DNA from: Oscillospiraceae bacterium
GTDB taxonomy: Bacteria; Bacillota; Clostridia; Oscillospirales; Oscillospiraceae
DNA: 51,513 nucleotides
Assembly: GCA_016293265.1 (NCBI GenBank)
Contig: JAEDEN010000003.1
Location: forward strand, 1 to 51,513
Direction: 5' to 3'
The notes beneath the pieces are model-generated. The model saw only the letters and a program-made list of their open reading frames with translations, was not told the DNA's origin and ran no database searches. A program made the translations under genes and the position numbers. Shown in pieces: positions 7,472 through 15,948 of the stretch. Within the stretch, counting starts at the first letter, position 1; each line of letters opens with the position of its first letter.

Positions 7472-7500
7472 AAAAAGAGACACCCTTGGGTGTCTCTTTT
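7472..7500. terminator. Bidirectional intrinsic terminator
   Basis: The stem aaaagagacaccc / gggtgtctctttt has a 2-nt loop and T-runs on both strands. It serves the converging MBL gene (plus) and glycosyltransferase gene (minus). Confidence 0.85.
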
Positions 7501-7516
7501 CTCATTTTATTGCAGG

Positions 7517-8803
7517 TTATTGCAGGGCCTTTCTTACGTTCTGGCGGACCCGCCGGTGCAGCGCCTTGTAGGCTTCCGCCTCCTCCTGGGTGAAATCTGC
7601 CAGGCGCAGGGACTTCCAGTCGGCGATGGTAGCCTCCAGAGCCGTCATGGTTTCCTCCGCCTCCTCCATCACCGTCAGGCGCTCCTTCCCGCCTCGGACG
7701 AAGCCCTTGGCGCCCAGCTGCTGCAGCGCCCGGTACAGGCTGCTGAGGCTGACCCCCGCCAAGGCGGCCAGATCCTTGCGGCTGCCGGAAAAGCCGTCCC
7801 GTCCCAGGGCCAGCAGCACCAGCGCCTCCTTCAGCGTCAGGTCGTGTTCCAGCGCGGCGGGCTCCAGGCACCGCTCCAGGAGCTTGCGCTCCCGGTATGC
7901 GTCCGCCATGACGCCCTCTTCCGCCAGCGTCTCCGGCTGCACCCGCACCCGCTCGTCCCCCAGCTTTTTGGCATTGGGCAAAATAGCGGGGGGCACACTG
8001 CCGTCTCCTGCGGCGTCCAGCAAAAAGCGGTAGACCTTCAGGCGGTGCTTTTCATACTCCTCCTCATCGAAGATCTCCTTATAGAGGCGGTTGTAGTATT
8101 CAAACATGGTGAGCTTCATGCGCACCGTTTTGGATATGCTGATCTGGGAGGCCAGGGAGCCCTTGGTCTTCACATAGTAATAGATGGGCACGTTCAGGGC
8201 ATAAAACCGCCGGGCGCAGCGGATATACTCCAGGTTGAAGAGAAAGTCCTCGCACCAACTGATCTCCTCGTCCATCCGCAGGCGGTAGCGCTCCACGATG
8301 GAGCGGCGGTAGAGCTTATTCCAAAGGACGCCATAATAAAAATCCGCCGGGTTTTCCATCATATGGGCGGCGTATTCCTCCTGGGTGAGGACGCTGCCCT
8401 CTTCGATGTCCCCCTTGACGGACACCCGCTCCCCCACCACCCGGTAGAAGTCGGAGATCACCAGGTCGGCCTCATGCTCCTCCGCGGCGCGCAGAAGCAG
8501 CAGCGTCGCGTCGGGGGTGATCCAGTCGTCGCTGTCCAGGAACTGGATGTATTTGCCCCGGGCCTGCTCCAACGCCAGGTTCCGGGCGGCGGAGACGCCG
8601 CCGTTTTCCTTGTGAAAGACCCTCACCCGGGCATCCCCGGCGGCGTAGGCGTCACAAATGGCGCCGGAGGAATCGGGACTGCCATCATCCACCACCAGCA
8701 GCTCAAAATCGCCGCAGCTTTGGTGCAGGATGCTTTCGATACAGCGGCGAATGGTCTTTTCCGCGTTGTATACCGGTACGATGATGCTGACGGAAGGATT
8801 CAT
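7517..8803 (-). CDS. Family 2 glycosyltransferase with C-terminal MarR-like winged helix
   Basis: The 428-aa protein starts with a GT-A nucleotide-sugar-binding domain (residues 1-120: SIIVPVYNAEKTI, VVDDGSPDSSG, and FLDSDDW, which contains the DxD metal motif). A middle region of about 200 residues follows that is typical of GT2 enzymes acting on surface polysaccharide. From about residue 322 to the end the sequence changes to KEALVLLALGR, then a helix-turn-helix stretch (LAALAGVSLSSLYRALQQL), a wing, and long charged helices, closely resembling a MarR repressor. GGAGG lies 8 nt before the ATG. The joint is continuous in frame, with no sign of a sequencing error. The winged helix could bind DNA or serve as a protein contact module. 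Confidence 0.85.
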   Translation of the reverse strand: MNPSVSIIVPVYNAEKTIRRCIESILHQSCGDFELLVVDDGSPDSSGAICDAYAAGDARVRVFHKENGGVSAARNLALEQARGKYIQFLDSDDWITPDATLLLLRAAEEHEADLVISDFYRVVGERVSVKGDIEEGSVLTQEEYAAHMMENPADFYYGVLWNKLYRRSIVERYRLRMDEEISWCEDFLFNLEYIRCARRFYALNVPIYYYVKTKGSLASQISISKTVRMKLTMFEYYNRLYKEIFDEEEYEKHRLKVYRFLLDAAGDGSVPPAILPNAKKLGDERVRVQPETLAEEGVMADAYRERKLLERCLEPAALEHDLTLKEALVLLALGRDGFSGSRKDLAALAGVSLSSLYRALQQLGAKGFVRGGKERLTVMEEAEETMTALEATIADWKSLRLADFTQEEAEAYKALHRRVRQNVRKALQ

Positions 8804-8866
8804 GGAAAGGCCTCCTTGAGCTGTTTTTATATATTATACGTCACTTTTCTCCCGTTGGGAAGAGAA

Positions 8867-8896
8867 AAAACGGACGGGGATGCCCCGTCCGTTTTC
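8867..8896 (-). terminator. Terminator of the aromatic operon
   Basis: The stem aaaacggacgggg / ccccgtccgtttt has a 3-nt loop and a T-run on the minus strand. It sits 25 nt downstream of aroQ. Confidence 0.85.
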
Positions 8897-8920
8897 TGCG
8901 GTGCCCTGCGGAACCCGCCG

Positions 8921-9352
8921 TCACAGCCCCTCCGCCAGGTAATGCAGCGCCTCGATGTAGCCCGGCAGCCCGTGCCCCCGGATGGTGGCGGCGCAGGCGG
9001 CGCGGATGTAGGAGACGCGGCGGAACTCCTCCCGGCTGTCCGGGTCGGAGACATGGACCTCCACCGTGGGGATGCCCACGGCCTTCACCGCGTCCAAAAG
9101 GGCCACACTGGTGTGGGTATAGGCGGCGGGATTGATGATGATGCCGTCCACATGGTCGAAATAGGCCTGCTGGATGGCGTCCACCAGAGCCCCCTCGTGG
9201 TTGGACTGGAAAAAGCTCACCCGGACGCCCAGCTTTTCCGCCTCGGCGGAGATCATCTCCACCAGGTCCTGATAGGTGGCCTTGCCGTAGATCTCCGGCT
9301 GGCGGATCCCCAGCATATTCATATTAGGGCCGTTAAGCACCAAAATGTGCAC
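8921..9352 (-). CDS. aroQ: 3-dehydroquinate dehydratase, type II
   Basis: The 143-aa enzyme dehydrates 3-dehydroquinate to 3-dehydroshikimate (third step of the shikimate pathway). Type II features are clear: LVLNGPNMNMLG at the N terminus, the flexible loop with RQPEIYG, FQSNHEGALVD, NPAAYTHTS and VEVHVSDP. It starts at GTG 9352 with GGAGG 7 nt upstream. The start overlaps the end of the aroE-aroK fusion by 20 nt. It is the last gene of the aromatic operon, followed by a strong terminator. Confidence 0.93.
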   Translation of the reverse strand: MHILVLNGPNMNMLGIRQPEIYGKATYQDLVEMISAEAEKLGVRVSFFQSNHEGALVDAIQQAYFDHVDGIIINPAAYTHTSVALLDAVKAVGIPTVEVHVSDPDSREEFRRVSYIRAACAATIRGHGLPGYIEALHYLAEGL

Positions 9353-10571
9353 AAAAATCCCTCCAAATCCAAGTTGCGGTCTCCTCCACGGTGCCGTTGT
9401 TGTCCGCAAGGGCGTCCCGGAACTGCTCGTACAGGGGCTTTCTCTCCTGCCAGAGGGCTTCCGCCCCCCTGCCCTGGGAGAGGGGCCGCCCCTCCACCGG
9501 CAGGATATCCAGCTCCCGCCAGAGATGGTAAATGCGGCCGTTCTGGTGGAGGGAACCGTAGTTCCGCTGGTCCTTCACTACGCCGCCGCCGGTCAGGATC
9601 ACCTTGCCGCTCAGGGCGCCCAGCTCCGCCGTTACCTGCCGCTCCAGCTTTCGGAAGGCGCCCTCGCCCTCCGACGCGAAGATCTCCGGGATGGGCCGGC
9701 CGGCGCGGCGCACGATCTCCTGGTCCACGTCAATGGCCTCCCGCCCCGTGAGGGCGGCCAGGGCCTCCCCCACCGTGGTCTTGCCGCTGCCCGGCATCCC
9801 GATGAGGACGATATTGGTGGTCTCCCGGCGGAGCTTTGCCAGAATCCGCTCATTCTCCCTCTCCGGGATGGTCTTTTCAAAAAAGTGCTCCTCCGCCGCC
9901 GTGGCCTGGGCCACCAGCATGGGCAGGCCATCGCTGCAGGGGATACCCAGCTGTTCCGCCTGCAGCAGCAAAGCGGTGCGGCGGGGGTTATAAATCAGGT
10001 CCAGCACACCGGAGCAGCGGGGGAAGGCGGTCAGGTCCACCGGGGCTTCCCCGTTGTGGGGGAACATCCCCACGGGAGTGGCGTTCACCACGATTCCGGC
10101 GTCGGCATGGAGGTGAAGGTTTCCGTAGTTGTTCTCTCCTCTCCGGGAGATGACCACCACTTCCCGCGCCCCCTCCTTTTTCGCCATGGCCTGGGCCGTA
10201 AGGGAGGCTCCGCCGCTGCCCAGGACCAGCACCTTCTTCCCGGCAAAGCTGATCCCCGCCCGTTTTGCCATAAAGCAGAATCCAGCAGCGTCGGTATTAT
10301 AGGCGTAAAGTCCGTCTTGGCGGCGGACGATGGTGTTGACGGAGCCGATGGCCCTTGCCGCCTCGTCAATCTTGTCGCAATAAGCCATCACCTCCCGCTT
10401 ATAGGGGATGGTGACGTTCAGCCCGCCGATATCCGCCCTTGCCAGAAAGGTGCCCAGCTCCTCCGGCTCCAGCTCAATGAGACGGTAGTCCCGGCAGCCC
10501 AGCTCGGCGTGGATGGGTGCGGACCAGCTATGGCCCAGCTTCCGGCCCAAGAGGCCGTAAATCTTTTCCAT
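9333..10571 (-). CDS. aroE-aroK: Shikimate dehydrogenase-shikimate kinase fusion (AroE-AroK)
   Basis: The 412-aa bifunctional enzyme performs steps four and five of the shikimate pathway. Residues 1-245 are AroE: NVTIPYK with the catalytic Lys 58, YNTDAAG with Asp 94, and the NADP-binding VLGSGGAS. Residues from about 252 are AroK: P-loop GMPGSGKT (258-265), the Asp-rich IDVDQEI and LTGGGVV. The ATG at 10571 lies 1 nt after the pheA stop; a longer frame start inside pheA is rejected. Fusion channels 3-dehydroshikimate to shikimate-3-phosphate. Both domains keep their catalytic residues. Confidence 0.92.
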   Translation of the reverse strand: MEKIYGLLGRKLGHSWSAPIHAELGCRDYRLIELEPEELGTFLARADIGGLNVTIPYKREVMAYCDKIDEAARAIGSVNTIVRRQDGLYAYNTDAAGFCFMAKRAGISFAGKKVLVLGSGGASLTAQAMAKKEGAREVVVISRRGENNYGNLHLHADAGIVVNATPVGMFPHNGEAPVDLTAFPRCSGVLDLIYNPRRTALLLQAEQLGIPCSDGLPMLVAQATAAEEHFFEKTIPERENERILAKLRRETTNIVLIGMPGSGKTTVGEALAALTGREAIDVDQEIVRRAGRPIPEIFASEGEGAFRKLERQVTAELGALSGKVILTGGGVVKDQRNYGSLHQNGRIYHLWRELDILPVEGRPLSQGRGAEALWQERKPLYEQFRDALADNNGTVEETATWIWRDFCAHFGA

Positions 10572-10572
10572 A

Positions 10573-11709
10573 TCAGATCTCCGCGTAGTTACCCAGGAAG
10601 GTGAAATTCTGGCAGCTGCGCTCCAGCTCCTCCAGCATACTGAGCACGCCGGGCTCCAGCACGGAGGCCTCCAGCTCCAGGAAGAAGATGAACTCAAAGT
10701 TCCGGCCGGTGACGGGGCAGGATTCCAGCTTCGTCATGTTGATGCCCAGGGCCGCCAGCTTGGAAAGGATGTCGTACAGCGCGCCGGGCTTATTGTCGCA
10801 GGCGATGATGAGGCTGATGCGGCTGGCGCCGGCATAGATGATGGGCTCCTTGGTGATGCAGAAGAAGCGGGTGTAGTTGTTGTCGCTGTCCTGGATGTCG
10901 TCCCGGATGCTCTCAAGGCCATAGAGGGCGGCGCAGGGATGGGAGGAGATGGCCGCCACATGGGGGTCTCTCCGCTCGGCCACCATTTTGGCGGCAACGG
11001 CGGTGTTGGCGCAGGGAACGACCCGCACGCTGTTGAGGCTCCCCAGGAATTTGCTGCACTGGCCGATGGCCTGCTCGTGGGAATAGATCTCGGTGATCCC
11101 CTCCAGCTTCGCCCCGGGGACCGCCAGCAGCTCGTGGCGGATGCAAAGGCGGGTGGAGCGGACCACGGAGAGTTTGTGATCCTGCAGCAGGTCATACACC
11201 GCGCGGACGGAGCCGTTGGAGCTGTTTTCGACGGGCAGCACACCGAACTTGCAAAGGCCGGACTCCACGGCTGCCACCACCGCGTCGAAGGTCTTCACAT
11301 AGACGATGTTGCCCCGGGGCAGCAGGCGGTCGCAGGCCACCTGGGAGTTGGCGCCCTCTACGCCCTGGCAGGCGATGAGGCCCGTCTGGGGGAAAACGGC
11401 GCCGCCGGCCTCCAGGGAGGCCTTCACCTGGGCGGCCACCTTGGTGGGGGCGGAGATCAGTTCCGCCTGGCGGGAGCGGGCCAGTTCAAACAGGGTGGAG
11501 AAGAGATGATAGGCGTAGCGCTCCCGGTCTCCGGCCTTTTCCGTCACCTTCGCCAGGACGGCCCGCTCCCGCTCCTTGTTCAAAATGGGAAGATGGTGCT
11601 CGTTTTTATAAGCCCCCACCTCATCGGCAAGGCTCATCCGCTCCAGGAAGAGCTGCAGAAGCTGGTCGTCAACAGCGTCGATTTTCGCTCTGATCTCAGA
11701 AAGTTCCAT
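10573..11709 (-). CDS. pheA: Chorismate mutase-prephenate dehydratase (P-protein)
   Basis: The 378-aa bifunctional enzyme converts chorismate to prephenate and then phenylpyruvate. Domain order: AroQ-type chorismate mutase (residues 1-90, IRAKIDAVDDQLLQLFLERM), prephenate dehydratase (about 105-280, with the conserved NNYTRFF), and an ACT domain (about 295-370) for phenylalanine feedback. In the ACT domain the usual ESRP loop reads ESCP, a common variant. The start overlaps the aroC stop by 14 nt. Together with tyrA upstream, the operon supplies both Phe and Tyr branches. Confidence 0.94.
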   Translation of the reverse strand: MELSEIRAKIDAVDDQLLQLFLERMSLADEVGAYKNEHHLPILNKERERAVLAKVTEKAGDRERYAYHLFSTLFELARSRQAELISAPTKVAAQVKASLEAGGAVFPQTGLIACQGVEGANSQVACDRLLPRGNIVYVKTFDAVVAAVESGLCKFGVLPVENSSNGSVRAVYDLLQDHKLSVVRSTRLCIRHELLAVPGAKLEGITEIYSHEQAIGQCSKFLGSLNSVRVVPCANTAVAAKMVAERRDPHVAAISSHPCAALYGLESIRDDIQDSDNNYTRFFCITKEPIIYAGASRISLIIACDNKPGALYDILSKLAALGINMTKLESCPVTGRNFEFIFFLELEASVLEPGVLSMLEELERSCQNFTFLGNYAEI

Positions 11710-12790
11710 GGTTTCCCTCCAACATCGTATCTAAAAGTACCAGCGCGGCGACGGCCTCCACCACGGGGACCGCCCGCTGGGCAATACAGGGGTCGTGACG
11801 GCCGTGGATGGTGAGCTCCGCGTCCGCTCTTTGGGACAGGCTTACAGTCTTTTGGGCCTTTGCGATGGACGGTGTCGGCTTCATAGCCACCCGGAAGATA
11901 AGGGGCATCCCGTCGGTAATGCCTCCCAGGATGCCGCCGGCCCAGTTGCTGAGGGCCGTCACCCAGCCCTCCTCCATGGCAAAGGCGTCGTTATTCTCGC
12001 TGCCCCGGAGCCTTGAACCGGCAAAGCCAGAGCCAAATTCCACGCCCTTGAGGCCGGGAATCCCGAAGAGGGCCGCGGCCAGGCGGTTTTCCATTCCGTC
12101 AAACATGGGCTCCCCCAACCCGGCGGGCAGTCCGATGGCCCCGCACTCGATGGTGCCGCCCACACTGTCCAGCTCCGAGCGGGTTTTCAGGATCAGGTCC
12201 TGCATCCTGCGGCCCGCCTCGTCGTTCAGCACCGGGAAGTCCTTCTCCCCTACCGACTCCAGAAGCTCCCTGGTGGGATGGAGGGGGAAGCGTTCGTCCT
12301 CCTCCTCTCCCACGGAAGCAAGGTGGGCGCCCACATATACGCCCTTCCGGGCCAGGATCTGCTTTGCGATGCCGCCCGCCACACAAAGAGGCGCGGTAAG
12401 GCGGCCGGAGAAGTGTCCTCCCCCCCGCATATCCGCGTATCCCCCCCACTTGAGGGCGGCGGTATAGTCCGCGTGGGAGGGCCGGGGCTTGTCGGCAAGC
12501 TCGCTGTAGTCCTTGGAGTGCTGGTCGCTGTTTTGAATGACAGCACAGAGGGGGAAGCCGCAGGTGACGCCGTTTTCCAGGCCCGAGAGAAACTCAGGGA
12601 CGTCCGTCTCCTTCCGGGCGGTGGTAAGGCCCCCTCTGCCGCCGGGCCGGCGGCGGTCCAGAAACCGCCCCAGCTCCTCCAGGTCTACGGCCTCTCCCGC
12701 GGGAAGGCCGTGGATCGTCACGCCGATGGCTTTGCCGTGGGACTGGCCGAACACCCCCACACGCAAAAGATGGCCAAATTCAGAGGACAT
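11696..12790 (-). CDS. aroC: Chorismate synthase
   Basis: The 364-aa FMN-dependent enzyme turns 5-enolpyruvylshikimate-3-phosphate into chorismate. The signature GQSHGKAIGV is at residues 16-25, with the downstream GRHDPCIAQRAVPV near the C terminus. The start ATG 12790 lies inside the end of aroA, preceded by GGAGGTGAT; an earlier ATG at 12805 has no SD at proper spacing. It overlaps both neighbours, so translation is coupled through aroA-aroC-pheA. Confidence 0.95.
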   Translation of the reverse strand: MSSEFGHLLRVGVFGQSHGKAIGVTIHGLPAGEAVDLEELGRFLDRRRPGGRGGLTTARKETDVPEFLSGLENGVTCGFPLCAVIQNSDQHSKDYSELADKPRPSHADYTAALKWGGYADMRGGGHFSGRLTAPLCVAGGIAKQILARKGVYVGAHLASVGEEEDERFPLHPTRELLESVGEKDFPVLNDEAGRRMQDLILKTRSELDSVGGTIECGAIGLPAGLGEPMFDGMENRLAAALFGIPGLKGVEFGSGFAGSRLRGSENNDAFAMEEGWVTALSNWAGGILGGITDGMPLIFRVAMKPTPSIAKAQKTVSLSQRADAELTIHGRHDPCIAQRAVPVVEAVAALVLLDTMLEGNHGTF

Positions 12791-13994
12791 CCATATCACC
12801 TCCAAGTCGTTTGAATACCTCGAAGAAATCGGGATAGGATTTGCGGACGGCCTCCGCCCCCAGGATCTTCACGCTTCCGCCGGCGGCTGTGGCCGCGATG
12901 GCGGCGGCCATGACGATGCGGTGGTCGTTGGCGCCGTCCACAGTGCCTCCGGTGAGGGTGCCGCCGGTGACGGTGAGGCCGTCGGGATGCTCCACGGCCT
13001 CAATGCCAAGGCTGTGGAGCAGGGCGGCAACCGTTGAGAGCCGGTCGCTCTCCTTGATCCGCAGCCGGGCACCGCCGGTGAATTCCGTTTTGCCCTGCCG
13101 GGCCGCGGCCATTACCGCCAGAGGCGGAAGAAGGTCGGGGCAGGCCGACAGGTCAATCTCCACATCTCCCGGAGCCGTAAGGCGATGGTAATGGGAGGCC
13201 ACCACCATGTCTCCCTGGGCGGAAGCGGGATTCAGCCCCTGCAGCTCCAATTGGCTGCCAAGGGCCATGGCCGCATACCAGAAGCCAGCCTGGGACCAAT
13301 CCGCCTCCACCTCCCGCTCAAAGGGCCGGTAAGGCCCGGGGCGGACGGTGAACACGCCGGGGGCAGTCTGGGCTGCCTCCACTCCCGCCGCCGCCAGCGC
13401 CTGGATGGTCATGGTAACATAATCGGCGGATTCCAGGGCCGTGGTGCTGATGATGGAGGAGGGTTCCTCCAAAAGGGACAGGGCGTACAGCAGCCCCGTG
13501 AAAAACTGGCTGGAGACGTTGCCGGGAAGGCGGTACTCACCGGGGGTCAGCCGGCCCCGCAGGGTGAGGACGCCGTTTTTGCATTCGTGGAAAACACCCT
13601 TTTCGTCAAACAGGTCGAAATAGGGCTTCTGGGGCCGCTCCATCAGCCGCCCGTGGCCGGTGAAGCTGCCGCCGCCCGCCACCGCCAGGGCCACGGGGAT
13701 CAAAAACCGCAGCGTGGAGCCGGACTCTCCGCAGTCCATAAGGGGAAGCGGGGAGGATACCTCCCCCCTCCTGCCCCGGATCCGGATGGAGGCCTCCCCC
13801 GTCCGCTGCCACCGGCAGCCAAGGGTCTCCATGCACCGCAGGGTGGCTTCGATGTCCTTGGAAAGAGCAACATTGGTGATCCCGCTCTCTCCCGCCGCCA
13901 AGGCGGCGGCGATGATGAGGCGGTGGGCCATAGACTTGCTGGGAGGCGGCGTAACGGTGCCGGAAAGCCGTCCGGGACGGATCAGAACATCCAT
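12780..13994 (-). CDS. aroA: EPSP synthase (3-phosphoshikimate 1-carboxyvinyltransferase)
   Basis: The 404-aa enzyme transfers enolpyruvate from PEP to shikimate-3-phosphate. Motifs: PPSKSMAHRLIIAAALA at the N terminus (PEP and shikimate binding), GESGSTLRFLIP in the middle, and KESDRL near the C terminus. The N-terminal 'LAAGESGI' resembles class II enzymes of Gram-positives, which can differ in glyphosate response; I make no claim on that. It starts 1 nt after aroB and overlaps aroC by 11 nt. Confidence 0.94.
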   Translation of the reverse strand: MDVLIRPGRLSGTVTPPPSKSMAHRLIIAAALAAGESGITNVALSKDIEATLRCMETLGCRWQRTGEASIRIRGRRGEVSSPLPLMDCGESGSTLRFLIPVALAVAGGGSFTGHGRLMERPQKPYFDLFDEKGVFHECKNGVLTLRGRLTPGEYRLPGNVSSQFFTGLLYALSLLEEPSSIISTTALESADYVTMTIQALAAAGVEAAQTAPGVFTVRPGPYRPFEREVEADWSQAGFWYAAMALGSQLELQGLNPASAQGDMVVASHYHRLTAPGDVEIDLSACPDLLPPLAVMAAARQGKTEFTGGARLRIKESDRLSTVAALLHSLGIEAVEHPDGLTVTGGTLTGGTVDGANDHRIVMAAAIAATAAGGSVKILGAEAVRKSYPDFFEVFKRLGGDMDVL

Positions 13995-13995
13995 A

Positions 13996-15063
13996 TCAAG
14001 CCTCCAGTCCCGCGGTGATGATGGAAAGCAGCTCCCCCACCGGCAGTTTTTTCAGCACGCAGCGGCCAATGGCCTCCGGGACCACGATGGTGATGTCATC
14101 GCCGGCGCGCTTCTTATCAGAGGCCGCGGCGGCGGCCAGGGCTCCGGCGGGGTAACCGGAGGTAACGGGTAGGCCGTTCTTTTCAAGGCAGGCGCAAATG
14201 CGGGAGGCGGTGCCCGCCTCTGTCCAGCCCAGGCGCTCTCCGGCCCGGGCCATAATGGCAAGGCCCGCCGCCACGGCATGGCCGTGGGGAATGGTGAAGG
14301 CGCTGCATTTTTCAATGGCGTGGCCGATGGTATGGCCCAGGTTCAAAAGCCGCCGCTCGTTTTGCTCCTTCTCGTCCCGCTCCACAACGCCCGCTTTGAA
14401 GGCCACGCACCGGGCGATCACCTCTTCGGGCACCGTATGCAGCTCCCCCGTTTCAAACAGGGAAAACAGCTTCTCGTCGCACAGGACGCCGGTCTTGATG
14501 GCCTCCGCCGCACCGTCGGCGAAAACGGCGGCGGGCAGCGTTTTCAGGCACTCCGTGTCGCAGAGGACGGCGGCGGGCTGGAGAAAGACCCCCGCCAGGT
14601 TTTTGCCCGCCTTCAGGTCAATGGCGGTCTTGCCGCCGACGGAGGAATCCACGGCAGAGAGGAGGGTGGTGGGGAGCTGCACGTAGCGGATGCCCCGCAG
14701 GTAACAGCCCGCCGCAAAGCCCGCCATATCCCCGGTGACGCCGCCGCCGAGGGCAACCACGCAGTCGGTGCGGGTCATGTGGTTTTCCGCCAGGAATTCC
14801 AGAATATCGGAGAGGGTGGAGAGGTTTTTATGGGCCTCCCCCCCGGGGAACACATAGCTGCACACGGCAAAGCCCGCCTGCTCCAGGCTCTTCACCACAG
14901 GCGCAAGGTACAGGGGGGCCACGGTGCTGTCGGTGATGACGGCCATGCGGCACACGGACATGATCCCGGCCAGATGGGCGCCGCACCGGGCCAGCAGCCC
15001 CGGGGCGATGGTCACGTCATAGGCGGGAGAGGTATTTACCGGAACGGTCTGGAGGATAGACAT
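13996..15063 (-). CDS. aroB: 3-dehydroquinate synthase
   Basis: The 355-aa NAD- and metal-dependent enzyme closes DAHP to 3-dehydroquinate. Diagnostic motifs are FPGGEAHKNLST, VVALGGGVTGDMAGFAA, QLPTTLLSAVDSSVGGKTAID, and the zinc ligands in LLNLGHTIGHAIE and HGHAVAAG. Length is normal. AAGGAGAA lies upstream of the ATG. It follows tyrA after 44 nt, the largest gap in the operon. Confidence 0.95.
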   Translation of the reverse strand: MSILQTVPVNTSPAYDVTIAPGLLARCGAHLAGIMSVCRMAVITDSTVAPLYLAPVVKSLEQAGFAVCSYVFPGGEAHKNLSTLSDILEFLAENHMTRTDCVVALGGGVTGDMAGFAAGCYLRGIRYVQLPTTLLSAVDSSVGGKTAIDLKAGKNLAGVFLQPAAVLCDTECLKTLPAAVFADGAAEAIKTGVLCDEKLFSLFETGELHTVPEEVIARCVAFKAGVVERDEKEQNERRLLNLGHTIGHAIEKCSAFTIPHGHAVAAGLAIMARAGERLGWTEAGTASRICACLEKNGLPVTSGYPAGALAAAAASDKKRAGDDITIVVPEAIGRCVLKKLPVGELLSIITAGLEA

Positions 15064-15107
15064 GGGTGTTCTCCTTACTCAAACGTGTAATCAATGTAGG
15101 GGCGGGC

Positions 15108-15944
15108 TCAGTTGCCGCCGGCGGTGGCCTTGGCCTCCCGGCCTTCCTTCAAAAGGCCGCGGAGCTTCTGGGCGTCCCGCCGCTCCAGGGCGTCACGGTA
15201 GGCGGCGATGTTGTCGATGAGGATGCCCAGCTCCTTGGTGAGGTAATCCGCGTCGGCCAGCATCAGCTCCGTCCACATATCCTCATCCAGCCGGGCCACA
15301 CGGGTCATATCCCGGAAGCTGCCGGCGGAAAAGCCCCGGCGGCGCTGGGCTTCAGGGGATTTCACATAGGCGCTGGAGACGATATGGGCAAGCTGGCTGG
15401 TGTAGGCGATGATGCGGTCATGCTCCTCGGGGTCGGAAAAGGTGAGGGAGGCAAAGCCCACATCCAGAAAGAAGTGCTTCAGCTTCTCCAAAAGGGCCAT
15501 ATCCGTCCGGCTGTCGGGAGTCAGGATCATGGAGGCGCCCACATACAGGTCCTCCGTTGCCGCGGTAAAGCCGCTGCGCTCCCGGCCCGCCATGGGATGG
15601 CCGCCGATGTAGGCGAAGCCATGCTCCGCCGCGATGGGGGCGATGGCCTTCACCACCTCCCGCTTCACGCCGCAAAGGTCCACCAGAACGCCCTCCTTGC
15701 CGATCAGGTGGGCGTTGGCCTTCACCCAGCCGATGGCGGCGCCGGGACGGATGGCGATCATAATCAGGTCACACCGGGGGAGGTTCTCTTCGGTGAGGGG
15801 GCCGTCAATGGCGCCGCTCATGCGGGACATGGCCATGGTCTCTTTGTCCAGGTCAGCGCCATAAACGGTGTGTGCGGTGCGGTTTTTCACCGCCTTGGCC
15901 ATGGAGCCACCGATCAGGCCCAGGCCAACGATGCCGACATTCAT
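15108..15944 (-). CDS. tyrA: Prephenate dehydrogenase
   Basis: The 278-aa enzyme oxidatively decarboxylates prephenate to 4-hydroxyphenylpyruvate for tyrosine. The N-terminal Rossmann signature is GIVGLGLIGGSMAKAV (residues 4-19). The catalytic His region is GGHPMAGRERSG. There is no C-terminal ACT domain, in contrast to B. subtilis TyrA, so feedback must act elsewhere (transcription attenuation or DAHP synthase). The start is 4 nt after the aroF stop. Confidence 0.93.
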   Translation of the reverse strand: MNVGIVGLGLIGGSMAKAVKNRTAHTVYGADLDKETMAMSRMSGAIDGPLTEENLPRCDLIMIAIRPGAAIGWVKANAHLIGKEGVLVDLCGVKREVVKAIAPIAAEHGFAYIGGHPMAGRERSGFTAATEDLYVGASMILTPDSRTDMALLEKLKHFFLDVGFASLTFSDPEEHDRIIAYTSQLAHIVSSAYVKSPEAQRRRGFSAGSFRDMTRVARLDEDMWTELMLADADYLTKELGILIDNIAAYRDALERRDAQKLRGLLKEGREAKATAGGN

Positions 15945-15948
15945 AGTC

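Noticed and set aside
7457..9751. Long plus-strand open frame antisense to the glycosyltransferase and aroQ genes
   Set aside because: It has no SD or domain and shadows well-conserved minus-strand genes; high GC produces such frames. Similar shadows at 21106-23103, 26839-29355, 31963-33771, 33557-35464, 40847-42931 and 47340-49274 were left out for the same reason.
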